From Defluviitalea saccharophila (GTDB taxonomy: Bacteria; Bacillota; Clostridia; Lachnospirales; Defluviitaleaceae): a stretch of DNA of 64,000 nt. Within the stretch, counting starts at the first letter, position 1. Each line of letters starts with the position of its first letter. This document shows, in pieces, positions 49,338 through 58,061 of the stretch. The notes under the pieces are model-generated. The model saw nothing but the letters and a program-made list of their open reading frames with translations, was not told where the DNA came from and searched no databases. A program made the translations under genes and the position numbers. Location: contig NZ_CP121687.1 in the NCBI RefSeq assembly GCF_038396635.1, positions 1,054,001-1,118,000 on the forward strand, given 5' to 3'.

Positions 49338-51005
49338 TTATTGCTTTGTCAACGTCTTTACCATTTTATTAAATGCATTAATAAGCGCTTTAATGGATGC
49401 CGTGCTGATATTGCTGTGGATTCCTGCTCCAAAATAAGCATTGCCATTCTCGTCTTGTAATTTTATATAAGCTACTGCTCTTGAATTAGAGCCCTGTTCT
49501 AAGGAATGTTCCTCATAATCCACTACTCTAAAGTTAACTGGAGCATATTGTCTTAAGGAATTACACAAAGCATCAATAGGTCCGTTGCCTTCACCGCTTA
49601 TTCTAGTTTCGACGCCATCGATATTGGCAAGAGCCGAAATGGTTATCAAATCATCCACCGTTGTGATATTAAATGTTTTTAACGAAACAGGTGAATTGTT
49701 ATTAATATATTCTTTTATGAAAGTATCGTAAATCATTTGTGGGGACAGTTCTTCCTGCTTACTGTCAGATTCATTGGTAATGATGACGCTGAACTCCTGC
49801 TGCATGGATCTAGGCAAGCGGAAGCCAAATTCATTTTCCAGAATATAACTTACTCCACCCTTACCGGACTGACTATTGATACGAATAATCGGATCATAAC
49901 TTCTTCCAATATCCATCGGATCGATTGGAAGATAAGGTACTTCCCAATACTGTGGTTTTTCTTTTCTATATCTGTCCATGCCTTTTTTAATAGCATCTTG
50001 ATGGGACCCGGAAAATGCCGTATATACCAAGTCTCCAACATAAGGATGTCTTGGAGATACATCCATCCTTGCAGTTTCTTTGAAGATGTTTACAATCGCA
50101 TTGGCATCGCTAAAATCAAGTTCTGGATCAATGCCTTGAGAAAATAAATTCATTCCAATAGTAATAATATCTGCATTTCCTGTTCTTTCTCCATTACCAA
50201 ATAAAGTTCCTTCTACCCTGTCAGCTCCGGCAAGCATTGCCAATTCAGTAGCAGCCACAGCAGTTCCTCTGTCATTATGAGCGTGGATGCTTATAAGAAT
50301 AGAATCTCTGCCCTTAATATGATCTCCAAAATATTCGATTTGGTCTGCATAGATATTCGGAGTAGACATTTCTACCGTAGCAGGCAAATTAATAATGGCT
50401 TTATGCTCAGGAGTGGGCTGCCAAACATCCAGAACTGCTTCACAAACTTCTATCGCATAATCTAATTCTGTTCCAGTAAAGCTTTCCGGTGAATACTCTA
50501 AAATAATACTTCCTTTTTCTCTTTCATCAGCCAATGCTTTTACGATTTTTGTCCCTTCAACGGCTAATGCCTTGATTTCTTCTTTATTCTTTTTAAATAC
50601 AACTTCCCTTTGAAGAACAGAGGTAGAATTATACAAATGCACGATCGCTCTCTTTGCTCCCTCTAAGGCTTCAAAAGTTCTTCTTATAATATGTTCTCTC
50701 GCCTGAGTTAATACCTGAATTGTTACATCCTCAGGAATTAAATTGTCTTCAATGAGTTTTCTTACAAATTTAAATTCTGTCTCTGAAGCCGCAGGAAATC
50801 CTACTTCAATTTCTTTAAAACCCATTTTTACTAAGAAGTGAAATAATTTTAATTTTTGCTCCAGATTCATAGGAATTTCTAATGCCTGATTTCCGTCTCT
50901 AAGATCAACACTGCACCAAATGGGCGCTTTAGTGATGGTGTTATCAGGCCATCTTCTGTTTTTCAAATTGACTGGTGGATAAGGTTTATACTTTTGATAA
51001 TTCAT
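49338..51005 (-). CDS. leuA: 2-isopropylmalate synthase (LeuA type 2)
   Basis: A 555-residue enzyme of the LeuA2 branch shared with actinobacteria and some Clostridia, opening MNYQKYKPYPPVNLKNRRWPDNTITKAPIWCSVDLRDGNQAL. It condenses acetyl-CoA with 2-ketoisovalerate, the first committed step of leucine synthesis. Catalytic motifs are DLRDGNQ, the metal His pair in SIHAHNDRGTAVAATEL, and GTLFGNGERTGNADIIT. The C-terminal leucine-feedback domain ends with DYEEHSLEQGSNSRAVAYIKL and GIHSNISTASIKALINAFNK. It supplies the step missing from the ilv-leu operon and is controlled by its own double T-box. Confidence 0.95.
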   Translation of the reverse strand: MNYQKYKPYPPVNLKNRRWPDNTITKAPIWCSVDLRDGNQALEIPMNLEQKLKLFHFLVKMGFKEIEVGFPAASETEFKFVRKLIEDNLIPEDVTIQVLTQAREHIIRRTFEALEGAKRAIVHLYNSTSVLQREVVFKKNKEEIKALAVEGTKIVKALADEREKGSIILEYSPESFTGTELDYAIEVCEAVLDVWQPTPEHKAIINLPATVEMSTPNIYADQIEYFGDHIKGRDSILISIHAHNDRGTAVAATELAMLAGADRVEGTLFGNGERTGNADIITIGMNLFSQGIDPELDFSDANAIVNIFKETARMDVSPRHPYVGDLVYTAFSGSHQDAIKKGMDRYRKEKPQYWEVPYLPIDPMDIGRSYDPIIRINSQSGKGGVSYILENEFGFRLPRSMQQEFSVIITNESDSKQEELSPQMIYDTFIKEYINNNSPVSLKTFNITTVDDLITISALANIDGVETRISGEGNGPIDALCNSLRQYAPVNFRVVDYEEHSLEQGSNSRAVAYIKLQDENGNAYFGAGIHSNISTASIKALINAFNKMVKTLTKQ

Positions 51006-51044
51006 ATTTTCTCCTCCTTATATTGAATAAAACTATTAATAAAA

Positions 51045-51430
51045 ATCTAAAAAAATAAAAGGTCAATCATCTCAAAACAGAGACGAAAGACCTTCTTCCG
51101 CGGTACCACTCTTTTTCACTCCATAAAAATGGAATGCACCTTAAAAGATACAAGCAGCTGCAAACCGATATATTTTCATAAATAAAAAATCTTTCATCTC
51201 AAAAGAGACGAAAGAATTCGCTACCACTCTTTATTACAAACACATATCAACGGATACGAGCTATGAAAATATACGCTTACTGCCGATATCCTGTCATAAT
51301 AACGGTTGACAGCCGTCTCATCCTACTTTCATTTCAGTGAGAAACTCCGAGGCGAGTTCGGTTTTCTTCTGATGCTGTTTCACACCATCCAACAGCTCTC
51401 TGAAATCATCTAAAAACTTACTACTCCTCT
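51045..51430 (-). promoter_or_regulatory. T-box leader of leuA with two terminator/antiterminator modules
   Basis: One Stem I (specifier CTC, Leu, at 51354-51356 in GAA-CTC-G; distal loop GGATGGTGTGAAACAGC) is followed by two modules. Module 1: T-box AAAGAGTGGTAGCGAATTC (51214-51232) and terminator at 51185-51214. Module 2: T-box AAAGAGTGGTACCGCGG (near 51097-51113) and terminator at 51045-51093. Both terminators share GTCTC...GAGATGA stems, as expected after a duplication. Confidence 0.9.
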
Positions 51431-51461
51431 TCATAGTCTTTAAACGTTTAAGTTGTAAAAT

Positions 51462-51490
51462 AATATATCATGGATGTTTTATAAAGTCAA
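51462..51490 (-). promoter_or_regulatory. Promoter of the leuA T-box transcript
   Basis: Minus-strand TTGACT (51485-51490), 17 bp, TATATT (51462-51467), about 35 bp upstream of Stem I. Between this and the next gene at 51687 the DNA is AT-rich with no other feature. Confidence 0.75.
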
Positions 51491-51686
51491 TCATTATTTT
51501 TACTTTTTTGAAAAGTTGTATTATTACTTTTAAAAATTGAAGATTCTTAAAACAATTTTTTATTATTCTTTTGTATGATTCTAAAATTAATGGAGACACT
51601 ACACTATATAATTAAATCTTATGTAATTAGAATCAAGATATTCACGATTCAAAGCAAAAATTTTTTGAAATATTGGAGGGAAAAAA

Positions 51687-52064
51687 ATGGCTGATGAAAC
51701 CACACGTAACAGAACCAATAATGAGAGTAATTTTAGTATTGGACATGTATTAATGCGATTAGTAGGAACAGCAATCGTTTTAGCAATCACCGCATTTTTT
51801 ACACCAGGTTTTAGAATCACTAATTTATGGTCACTCATTGTTGCTTCTATTGTTATTACAGCGATAGACTATTTGATTGAAAGATTTACTGGAATTGATG
51901 CTTCTCCATTTGGAAGAGGTGTTGTCGGATTTATTGTATCCGTAGCTATCATCTTCTTCACGAGATATATCGTATCCGGTTTTGATGTAACCCTTTGGGG
52001 TGCGATCATCGGTTCTGTGGTAATTGGAATCATTAATGCGCTTACTCCTGGAAGAGCATTATAA
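51687..52064 (+). CDS. Phage holin-4 superfamily / YvlD-like membrane protein
   Basis: 125 residues with four membrane segments in an internal duplication: ITAFFTPGFRITNLWSLIVASIVITAIDYLIE and FFTRYIVSGFDVTLWGAIIGSVVIGIINAL. This PGF-x-(L)W-x2-I-x-A-S pattern marks the YvlD/PF04020 group, which is called holin-like but is chromosomal and of unknown function. A hydrophilic N-terminus of about 20 residues precedes it. GGAGGG lies before the ATG. No phage genes are near. Confidence 0.82.
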   Translation: MADETTRNRTNNESNFSIGHVLMRLVGTAIVLAITAFFTPGFRITNLWSLIVASIVITAIDYLIERFTGIDASPFGRGVVGFIVSVAIIFFTRYIVSGFDVTLWGAIIGSVVIGIINALTPGRAL

Positions 52065-52106
52065 TCTTAAAAACCTGCTCAATAGAAACAGGCTTAGATA
52101 AATGAC

Positions 52107-52135
52107 AAACCTCCAAGTTTCCAACCTGGAGGTTT
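52107..52135. terminator. Bidirectional terminator between the YvlD-like gene and a kdgK gene
   Basis: AAACCTCCA/TGGAGGTTT stem with T-runs on both strands, between convergent genes. Confidence 0.85.
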
Positions 52136-52143
52136 TTACTCTG

Positions 52144-53091
52144 TTATCTGTCAATATGCTCTGTTTTACCAATGAATTCTAAAAGTTGAGGATAAGTTGG
52201 AAGCCCTTCCATATCCCCACTCACCAAAGTAGCCATAGCGCCTACTCCATTGGCATACTGTGCAGCTTCTGTTATGGATAAATCTCTTAAGATGCCTGAT
52301 AAAAATCCTGCTGCATAGCCATCTCCTGCTCCTACAGTATCCTCTACTTCTTCTACAGGATATCCAGCAACATATTCACCTTTATCTTTATGGGCTACAT
52401 AGCATCCCTTTTTACCCAGTTTAATGGCTGCTATTTTGCATCCCATACCTAAAAATGCTTTTGCAATTTCTTCCGGATTTTCCATTCCTAATAAAATTTT
52501 TCCTTCATCAATTCCCGGGAAAATAATATCAGTAGATTCTGCAATTTTTAATAATACCGGCTTTGCTTCCTGGACACTCCAAAGTTTTAATCTTATATTA
52601 GGGTCAAAAGATACCAGGACATCATTATCCTTAGCAACTTGAATGGCTTTAAATACAGTTTCTCTTGCAGATTGAGAAAGCGCTGGTGTAATTCCTGTTA
52701 AGTGTAGAATTTTTGCGTTCTTTATATATTCCTCATCCAAATCCTCTGGAGTTATATTAGCGGCAGCAGAATTTTTACGATAGTAATATACATTAGGATT
52801 AACATGGGCAAATCGTTCTTTAAAGATTAATCCCGTATTATTTTGAGAATCAATTCTTACTCTGGATACATCCACTCCTTCACCCCGAATTGTTGCTTTG
52901 ATATACCTTCCGAATTCATCGTCTCCTAATTTTGAAAACCATCCTACTGAATGACCAAGCCTTGCAAGGCCTATGGCAACATTGGATTCTGCCCCCGCTA
53001 TAGTTTTTTTAAAATCATTCACATAGCGAAGGGGTCCTTTTGATCCCGGATTAAAGAGTACCATTGATTCTCCAAAAGTAATTAACTCCAT
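52144..53091 (-). CDS. kdgK: PfkB-family sugar kinase, probable 2-keto-3-deoxygluconate kinase
   Basis: A 315-residue ribokinase-fold kinase. The N-terminal MELITFGESMVLFNPGSKGPLRYVNDFKKTIAGAESNVAIGLARLG, VSFDPNIRLKLW and the catalytic VEDTVGAGDGYAAGFLSGIL fit KDG kinase. It phosphorylates 2-keto-3-deoxygluconate at O6. The ATG at 53091 has AAGGAGCTGAAGAAC upstream. It is the last gene of a small cluster with a second kinase and an aldolase, but a terminator and a dispersed repeat lie between the two kinase genes, so its expression may be reduced or separate. Confidence 0.85.
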   Translation of the reverse strand: MELITFGESMVLFNPGSKGPLRYVNDFKKTIAGAESNVAIGLARLGHSVGWFSKLGDDEFGRYIKATIRGEGVDVSRVRIDSQNNTGLIFKERFAHVNPNVYYYRKNSAAANITPEDLDEEYIKNAKILHLTGITPALSQSARETVFKAIQVAKDNDVLVSFDPNIRLKLWSVQEAKPVLLKIAESTDIIFPGIDEGKILLGMENPEEIAKAFLGMGCKIAAIKLGKKGCYVAHKDKGEYVAGYPVEEVEDTVGAGDGYAAGFLSGILRDLSITEAAQYANGVGAMATLVSGDMEGLPTYPQLLEFIGKTEHIDR

Positions 53092-53124
53092 GTTCTTCAG
53101 CTCCTTATCATTCATACAAAATAT

Positions 53125-53191
53125 CGACTGCGCCGCACTGGTGAAATAAGAAAGTTAGCTCCTTTGCAAGCAAGACGAACTTTCTTATTTC
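53125..53191 (-). repeat. Dispersed palindromic repeat, copy C (best preserved)
   Basis: Block GACTGCGCCGCACT (53126-53139), then a 14-bp perfect inverted repeat GAAATAAGAAAGTT (53143-53156) / AACTTTCTTATTTC (53178-53191) around a CTTTGCAAGCAAG-type loop. It lies next to the terminator of the upstream kinase gene. Confidence 0.8.
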
Positions 53192-53199
53192 AAAAAAAG

Positions 53200-53224
53200 A
53201 GAGTATGCATTATAGACATACTCT
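53200..53224 (-). terminator. Terminator of the upstream kdgK gene
   Basis: An 8-bp stem AGAGTATG/CATACTCT followed on the minus strand by CTTTTTTTG. Confidence 0.82.
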
Positions 53225-53264
53225 TTTATAGGATTGGTAATTATACCATGAGTAACTTAACTAA

Positions 53265-54290
53265 TTATCGTTGAACTCTACCAGAAGCATCACCTTTAAC
53301 AAGGGTCATGACTTCATCTAAAGAAGCATGATTAAAATCTCCTGGGATTGTATGTTTAAGTGCAGATGCTGCAACTGCAAATTCTAATGCATCTTTGAAG
53401 TTTTGACCAGTAACTAAACCGTAAATCAATCCTCCTGCAAAAGAATCGCCGCCACCTACACGGTCAACAATACGAATATCATACTTTCTGGAACGATAAA
53501 ATTCGTTTCCATCATATATCAAAGCACTCCATCCATTATCAGATGCTGAATAACTTTCTCTTAAAGTTGTTGCCACATATTTAAAACCGAATTTTTCTTT
53601 CATTGCCTTAAATATATTTTTATATCCTTCTAATTCTAATTCACCTTTAGTTACATCAGTTTCTCCTGGTTTGAATCCCAATACTTTTTCTGCATCTTCT
53701 TCATTTCCAATACATACATCAACATATTGCATTAAATTCGTCATTACTTTTTGTGCTTTTTCTGGAGTCCATAATTTTTTTCTGTAGTTTAAGTCTACAC
53801 TTACAGTTACTCCATGTTTTTTAGCTGCCTTTAATGCTGCTTCTGTAAGTTCTGCTGCTTTATCGCTAATGGCAGGAGTAATTCCACTAAAATGGAACCA
53901 ATCTGCTCCTTCAAAAATTTTATCAAAATCAAAGTCAGAAATATCTGCTTCTGCGATAGCGGAATGCGCTCTATCATAAACAACTTTAGAAGGTCGCATG
54001 GATGCGCCTGTTTCTAAATAATAGATACCAATTCTATCTCCACCGCGAGCGATATACTCTGTATTCACTCCAAATTGTCTTAAGCTGTTTACTGCTGACT
54101 GTCCAATTGGATTTTTAGGAAGCTTAGTTACAAAATAAGCATCAAGCCCATAATTAGCTGCTGATACCGCAACATTAGCTTCTCCTCCGCCATATACAAC
54201 ATCAAAAGAATTCGCTTGTTCAAATTTTAAATAACCAGGGGTTGAAAGACGAAGCATGATTTCTCCCATAGTAACTATTTTCTTACTCAT
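53265..54290 (-). CDS. kdgK: 2-keto-3-deoxygluconate kinase (PfkB family)
   Basis: 341 residues with MSKKIVTMGEIMLRLSTPGYLKFEQANSFDVVYGGGEANVAVSAANYGL, GIYYLETGASMRPSKVVYDRAHSAIAEAD, VDLNYRKKLWTPEKAQ and the catalytic DRVGGGDSFAGGLIYGL. The GASMRPSKVVYDR segment is strongly KDG-kinase-like. It supplies KDPG for the aldolase encoded 14 bp upstream, so these two form the Entner-Doudoroff-type end of uronate or gluconate breakdown. It is only distantly similar to the second kinase gene downstream. Confidence 0.92.
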   Translation of the reverse strand: MSKKIVTMGEIMLRLSTPGYLKFEQANSFDVVYGGGEANVAVSAANYGLDAYFVTKLPKNPIGQSAVNSLRQFGVNTEYIARGGDRIGIYYLETGASMRPSKVVYDRAHSAIAEADISDFDFDKIFEGADWFHFSGITPAISDKAAELTEAALKAAKKHGVTVSVDLNYRKKLWTPEKAQKVMTNLMQYVDVCIGNEEDAEKVLGFKPGETDVTKGELELEGYKNIFKAMKEKFGFKYVATTLRESYSASDNGWSALIYDGNEFYRSRKYDIRIVDRVGGGDSFAGGLIYGLVTGQNFKDALEFAVAASALKHTIPGDFNHASLDEVMTLVKGDASGRVQR

Positions 54291-54304
54291 CTTAAATTCA
54301 CTCC

Positions 54305-54949
54305 TTAGTTTCTGGCTTGTTTTATTTTTTCTATAAATTGCTTTGCTGTTTCTGTAATAAGTTTATAATTTCCACTTTTTGCACCAGAAGTTAATTCTCC
54401 TCCAACTCCTACTGCAACGCATCCATTTTTAATCCATTGATCTACATTATCTAAACTTACGCCACCAGTAGGCATCAATACCGCTTGTGGAAGAGGTCCT
54501 TTTATAGCTTTAATAAAGTCTGGTCCAAATGCATTCCCTGGGAATACTTTAATAACGTCTGCCCCAGCTTCCATTGCACGAACCATTTCAGTAATAGTCA
54601 TACATCCAGGCATATAAGGGATTTGATATCTGTTGCATAATTTTGCTGTTTCCAAGTCAAATCCTGGACTAACTATGTATTCTGCTCCAGCAAGAATAGC
54701 TACTCTTGCAGTTTCACTGTCCAGTACTGTACCTGCACCAACAATTAATTCATCCTTCGTAAATTTAGACTTTAAGGATTCTATAACTCTATCTGCTCTA
54801 GGAACGGTAAAAGTAACTTCGATCGCCGGAATTCCGCCTTCAATGCAAGCTTGAGCAATTTTTTCAGCTTTTTCTTCATTTTCAGCTCTAACGACTGCTA
54901 CAATACCAACATCCATAATCTTTTTTAAAGTTTCAATTTTAGAGATCAT
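54305..54949 (-). CDS. eda: 2-keto-3-deoxy-6-phosphogluconate aldolase
   Basis: A 214-residue class I aldolase that splits KDPG to pyruvate and glyceraldehyde-3-phosphate. GIVAVVRAENEEKAEKIAQACIEGGIPAIEVTF, VGAGTVLDSETARVAILAGAEYIVSPGFD (Glu/Arg region), and ADVIKVFPGNAFGPDFIKAIKGPLPQAVLMPTGGVSLDN, which holds the Schiff-base lysine, are all present. The ATG at 54949 is preferred over the TTG at 54961, whose spacing to AAAGGA is too short. It is the first gene after the IclR-type operators. Confidence 0.94.
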   Translation of the reverse strand: MISKIETLKKIMDVGIVAVVRAENEEKAEKIAQACIEGGIPAIEVTFTVPRADRVIESLKSKFTKDELIVGAGTVLDSETARVAILAGAEYIVSPGFDLETAKLCNRYQIPYMPGCMTITEMVRAMEAGADVIKVFPGNAFGPDFIKAIKGPLPQAVLMPTGGVSLDNVDQWIKNGCVAVGVGGELTSGAKSGNYKLITETAKQFIEKIKQARN

Positions 54950-54971
54950 GCTTATCTTCAATCCTTTCTTG

Positions 54972-55024
54972 TTTCACAATACGAACCATAGTTTCATTAT
55001 ACGAAATTTCTTTTTATTATGCAA
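54972..55024 (-). promoter_or_regulatory. eda-kdgK promoter with paired IclR/KdgR-type operators
   Basis: Two copies of TTTC-N7-GAA: TTTCACAATACGAAC (54972-54986) and TTTCATTATACGAAA (54992-55006), exactly 20 bp apart. The second overlaps a perfect minus-strand TATAAT (54996-55001), with TTGCAT (55019-55024) 17 bp upstream. Binding would block transcription. Confidence 0.7.
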
Positions 55025-55138
55025 AGTATCAAATAAGGTCTTATATCTCAATTATCTTTGATTTAATTAAAATTCTTCCCACTTTCTCAACCATACTTAT
55101 TATCTCGTATTTTTAAATCAATATACTGGCAAGAAAGG

Positions 55139-55172
55139 GACTATGGCGCACTTATGAAATAAAAAAACTAGG
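55139..55172 (-). repeat. Dispersed repeat, copy D (partial)
   Basis: GACTATGGCGCACT followed by TATGAAATAA, sharing the first block and the GAAATAA start of the palindrome with copy C. Its right end merges into the T-tract of the iclR terminator. Confidence 0.65.
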
Positions 55173-55196
55173 CTACTATATTTTGTAGCCTAGTTT
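55165..55196 (-). terminator. Terminator of the IclR-family gene
   Basis: A 12-bp perfect stem AAACTAGGCTAC/GTAGCCTAGTTT followed on the minus strand by TTTTATTTC. It overlaps the end of the gene. Confidence 0.88.
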
Positions 55197-55937
55197 CTTA
55201 GAGATTTCCGCTGCATAGTGTATTAACCATTTTGAAAACCTTTCAATTTTCCCGTCAGTCATTCTTGTTATAGGACCCGATATGCTAATAGCTGCACAGG
55301 GTTTACCCGTATAATCAAAAATTGGAGCACCTATACACCTAACCTCCAATTCATTTTCCTGTTCATCCATGGCAAATCCTTTTTGTTTAATAAGATTCAA
55401 CTCAGTTTTCATGTCCTCTAAATTCGTAATAGTAAAAGCCGTATATTGCTGTATATCGCTTTTGTTCCAAATATCTTCTACTTCTTTTTCATGAAGCCAT
55501 GCCATCATAGCTTTTCCTACAGCAGTACAATACATGGGACTTCTTCTTCCAATCCTTGAGTGCATTCTAATTGTTGTTTCGGATTCAACTTTGTCTATGT
55601 AGATAATGTCAGTATTTTCCCTTATAACTAAGTGGACAACTTCATTAGTCTTTTCCATTAACTCTTTTAAATATGGCTTAGCAATTTCTAAAATATCCAT
55701 ATTAGCAATTCGTTTACTGCCTAGCTCAAATAATTTTAATGTAATTTTATATTTATTGGTTATAGCGTCTTGTTCCACATATCCCTTTATAATCAATGTA
55801 GATAACAATCTGTGTACTGTGCTCTTATGGAGATCTAATTTCATGCTTAACTCTGCTAATCCTAACCCATCTTCATAATCTGATAATACTTCTAAGATTG
55901 ATAATGTCCTATCTACAGACTGAACTACATCTTGCAT
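55176..55937 (-). CDS. IclR-family transcriptional regulator (KdgR-like)
   Basis: 253 residues. The N-terminal winged helix (SVDRTLSILEVLSDYEDGLGLAELSMKLDLHKSTVHRLLSTLIIKGYVEQ) is followed by the IclR effector domain (VVHLVIRENTDIIYIDKVES, RIGRRSPMYCTAVGKAMMAWL, GFAMDEQENELEVRCIGAPIFDYTGKPCAAISISGP). It stands upstream of the KDG genes and paired operators, so it probably represses them until KDG or a related keto acid is present. RBS AAGGAAGATAAAA. Confidence 0.92.
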   Translation of the reverse strand: MQDVVQSVDRTLSILEVLSDYEDGLGLAELSMKLDLHKSTVHRLLSTLIIKGYVEQDAITNKYKITLKLFELGSKRIANMDILEIAKPYLKELMEKTNEVVHLVIRENTDIIYIDKVESETTIRMHSRIGRRSPMYCTAVGKAMMAWLHEKEVEDIWNKSDIQQYTAFTITNLEDMKTELNLIKQKGFAMDEQENELEVRCIGAPIFDYTGKPCAAISISGPITRMTDGKIERFSKWLIHYAAEISKKLGYKI

Positions 55938-56185
55938 TTTTATCTTCCTTTCTTAAATGCGTTCGCTTATGTTCATTTATTAAACCCTATATAAGTTGGA
56001 AAACACCCTTGATCACTCGAAAATCTGTATTACAAATTGTACTCTTTAAATTCAATTTACCAGCATAGTTTAACATACTTTTTAAATTTAGAAAATATAA
56101 CAGTTTTTTATCTTCATAAAATCAACATATTTATTTTATATACTTTATAGAGAAATTGAATTATAGATTTTTAGGGAGGAAATTT

Positions 56186-57979
56186 ATGAGTATCCGAAAA
56201 GAGAAAATAAGGGTTTACGATATGACATGTGCATCCTGTGAACATACAGTCGAAAGAAGTGTTAGAAAGTTAGATGGAATACTGAACATAAAAGCCCATT
56301 ACAGTGAACAATTTGCTGAAGTAGAATATGATGATGCATTATGTGATTTATCCCAAATAAAAGTTGCCATAAAAGCCGCAGGATACAGTACCGAAGATTC
56401 CAGCCCTTTTAAATTTATAGGCATTTTAATCATCGCAGCCGCTGTCATTCTCCTTGGATTGAATACTGCTGGATTTGATATGGAAACTAAACTAGCCAAT
56501 GCTTCATATGCTGTTCTTTTCATGGTTGGGATACTACCCTCCATTCATTGTGTCGGCATGTGTGGCGGAATCTTGCTTTCACAAAGTTTATCTCCATCTG
56601 GCGGTAATCAATTTGAGGCAATTAAACCAGCACTCATATACAATTTAGGAAGAGTGATTTCTTATACGATATTAGGTGGAGTCATCGGTGCACTCGGTTC
56701 GGTCCTATCCTTATCCATTATGGCAAAGGCGGCATTACAAATCTTTGCCGGACTATTCATGATTATAATGGGTCTTAATATGTTAGGTTTTACGGCATTC
56801 AGGAAGTTTCATATTCGATTGCCCCATTCCGTATGTAAGATTAAAAATAAGTCCACTTCTCCCTTGTTAGTAGGACTGTTAAACGGTTTTATGCCCTGCG
56901 GTCCTCTTCAAACAATGCAGCTTTATGCCCTTGGGACTGGCAGCGCCATAAATGGTGCCATCTCAATGTTTATTTTTTCTATAGGAACCGTTCCTCTTAT
57001 GCTGATTTTTGGAGCATTGTCCGGTTTACTCAGCAAAAATTATACAAAGCAACTCCTTAAATTCAGCGGGGTCCTTATAATTGTCCTTGGCTTAATTATG
57101 GGCAACAGGGGTTTTGCCCTTGCAGGAATCAATATCAATCCTATGGCCGTATTGGCTAACAATAACAATGTATCCAATCCAAATGTTGAAAAAGCTATAT
57201 TAAAAGACGGTATTCAAGTGATCAGGATGACTGCCGATAACAGAGGATATACGCCCAATGTATTTTATGTTCAAAAAGGAATCCCAGTTAAGTGGATTAT
57301 TGATGGACAGCAGCTCAATTCCTGCAACAATGCAATTGTTGCAAGGGCATTGAATCTCCAAGCAAAAATCCAGAAGGGTGAAAATATCATAGAATTTACT
57401 CCCGGAAATGAAGACATTAATTTTAGCTGTTGGATGGGTATGATTAGAGGGGTAATAAAAGTTGTAGATAATCTGGATTCCGTAGACACTTCAAAGCCTG
57501 ATCCTTCTCTGCCTCCAGCAAGTACGGGTCCCAGCTGCTGTGCTGTTCCCCTGGATGAAGACTCCGCCGCTTATAATAAACCCAGTATTTACGGAAACGA
57601 TTTAACGAAAGTTCCTACAGATATCTTACTCAATAAGGCTGAAAGCTCAGAAGAATATCTAACTGCTAAATTTACCGGTATCGGCTATGAATTACAACCT
57701 TTAATTCTCGTTACAGGAAATGATCTAACAACCAAAATAACCTTTGACTTAAGTGCTTTTGATAATGCAGAAGAGGAATTCTTTATTATAGATGGAACTA
57801 CTGGAGACATCATCACTTCATTCACTGGTATAAAGGGGCTCAAGGAAGTAGAATTTCCTGCTAATCAATCCGGTACTTACGGCATCATTAAAGGCTCTCA
57901 AATTTTAGGGCTCATCGATGTTGTTGACGATCTGGAGGCTACGAATTTAGAAGACATTCGAGAAAAATATTTTCAATAG
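56186..57979 (+). CDS. HMA domain - cytochrome-biogenesis-like membrane domain - cupredoxin fusion, probable copper handling
   Basis: 597 residues. Parts in order: a heavy-metal-associated domain (MTCASCEHTVERSVRKL, residues about 10-70), a six-helix membrane domain of the TauE/SafE-UreH-DsbD type (SIHCVGMCGGILLSQS, NGFMPCGPLQTMQLYALGTGS), a cupredoxin-like domain (about 340-430, NRGYTPNVFYVQKGIPVKWIIDGQQLNSCNNAIV, FSCWMGMIRG) with Cys and Met for copper, a Pro/Ser linker with PSCCAVP, and a C-terminal beta-rich domain of unknown type. The CxxC, CxxxC, PCGP and CWM motifs suggest copper relay or export across the membrane. The ATG at 56186 follows AGGGAGGAAATTT. Monocistronic with a strong terminator. 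Confidence 0.85.
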   Translation: MSIRKEKIRVYDMTCASCEHTVERSVRKLDGILNIKAHYSEQFAEVEYDDALCDLSQIKVAIKAAGYSTEDSSPFKFIGILIIAAAVILLGLNTAGFDMETKLANASYAVLFMVGILPSIHCVGMCGGILLSQSLSPSGGNQFEAIKPALIYNLGRVISYTILGGVIGALGSVLSLSIMAKAALQIFAGLFMIIMGLNMLGFTAFRKFHIRLPHSVCKIKNKSTSPLLVGLLNGFMPCGPLQTMQLYALGTGSAINGAISMFIFSIGTVPLMLIFGALSGLLSKNYTKQLLKFSGVLIIVLGLIMGNRGFALAGININPMAVLANNNNVSNPNVEKAILKDGIQVIRMTADNRGYTPNVFYVQKGIPVKWIIDGQQLNSCNNAIVARALNLQAKIQKGENIIEFTPGNEDINFSCWMGMIRGVIKVVDNLDSVDTSKPDPSLPPASTGPSCCAVPLDEDSAAYNKPSIYGNDLTKVPTDILLNKAESSEEYLTAKFTGIGYELQPLILVTGNDLTTKITFDLSAFDNAEEEFFIIDGTTGDIITSFTGIKGLKEVEFPANQSGTYGIIKGSQILGLIDVVDDLEATNLEDIREKYFQ

Positions 57980-57980
57980 C

Positions 57981-58020
57981 AAAAAAGAACTTTGATGTCA
58001 GCGCATCAAAGTTCTTTTTT
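57981..58020 (+). terminator. Terminator of the copper-type fusion gene
   Basis: A 17-bp perfect stem AAAAAAGAACTTTGATG/CATCAAAGTTCTTTTTT with a 6-nt loop. It may work in both directions. Confidence 0.92.
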
Positions 58021-58061
58021 ATTGTTACATAGGAAATTCCTCTGAAGTTCCTTCGGATTTT

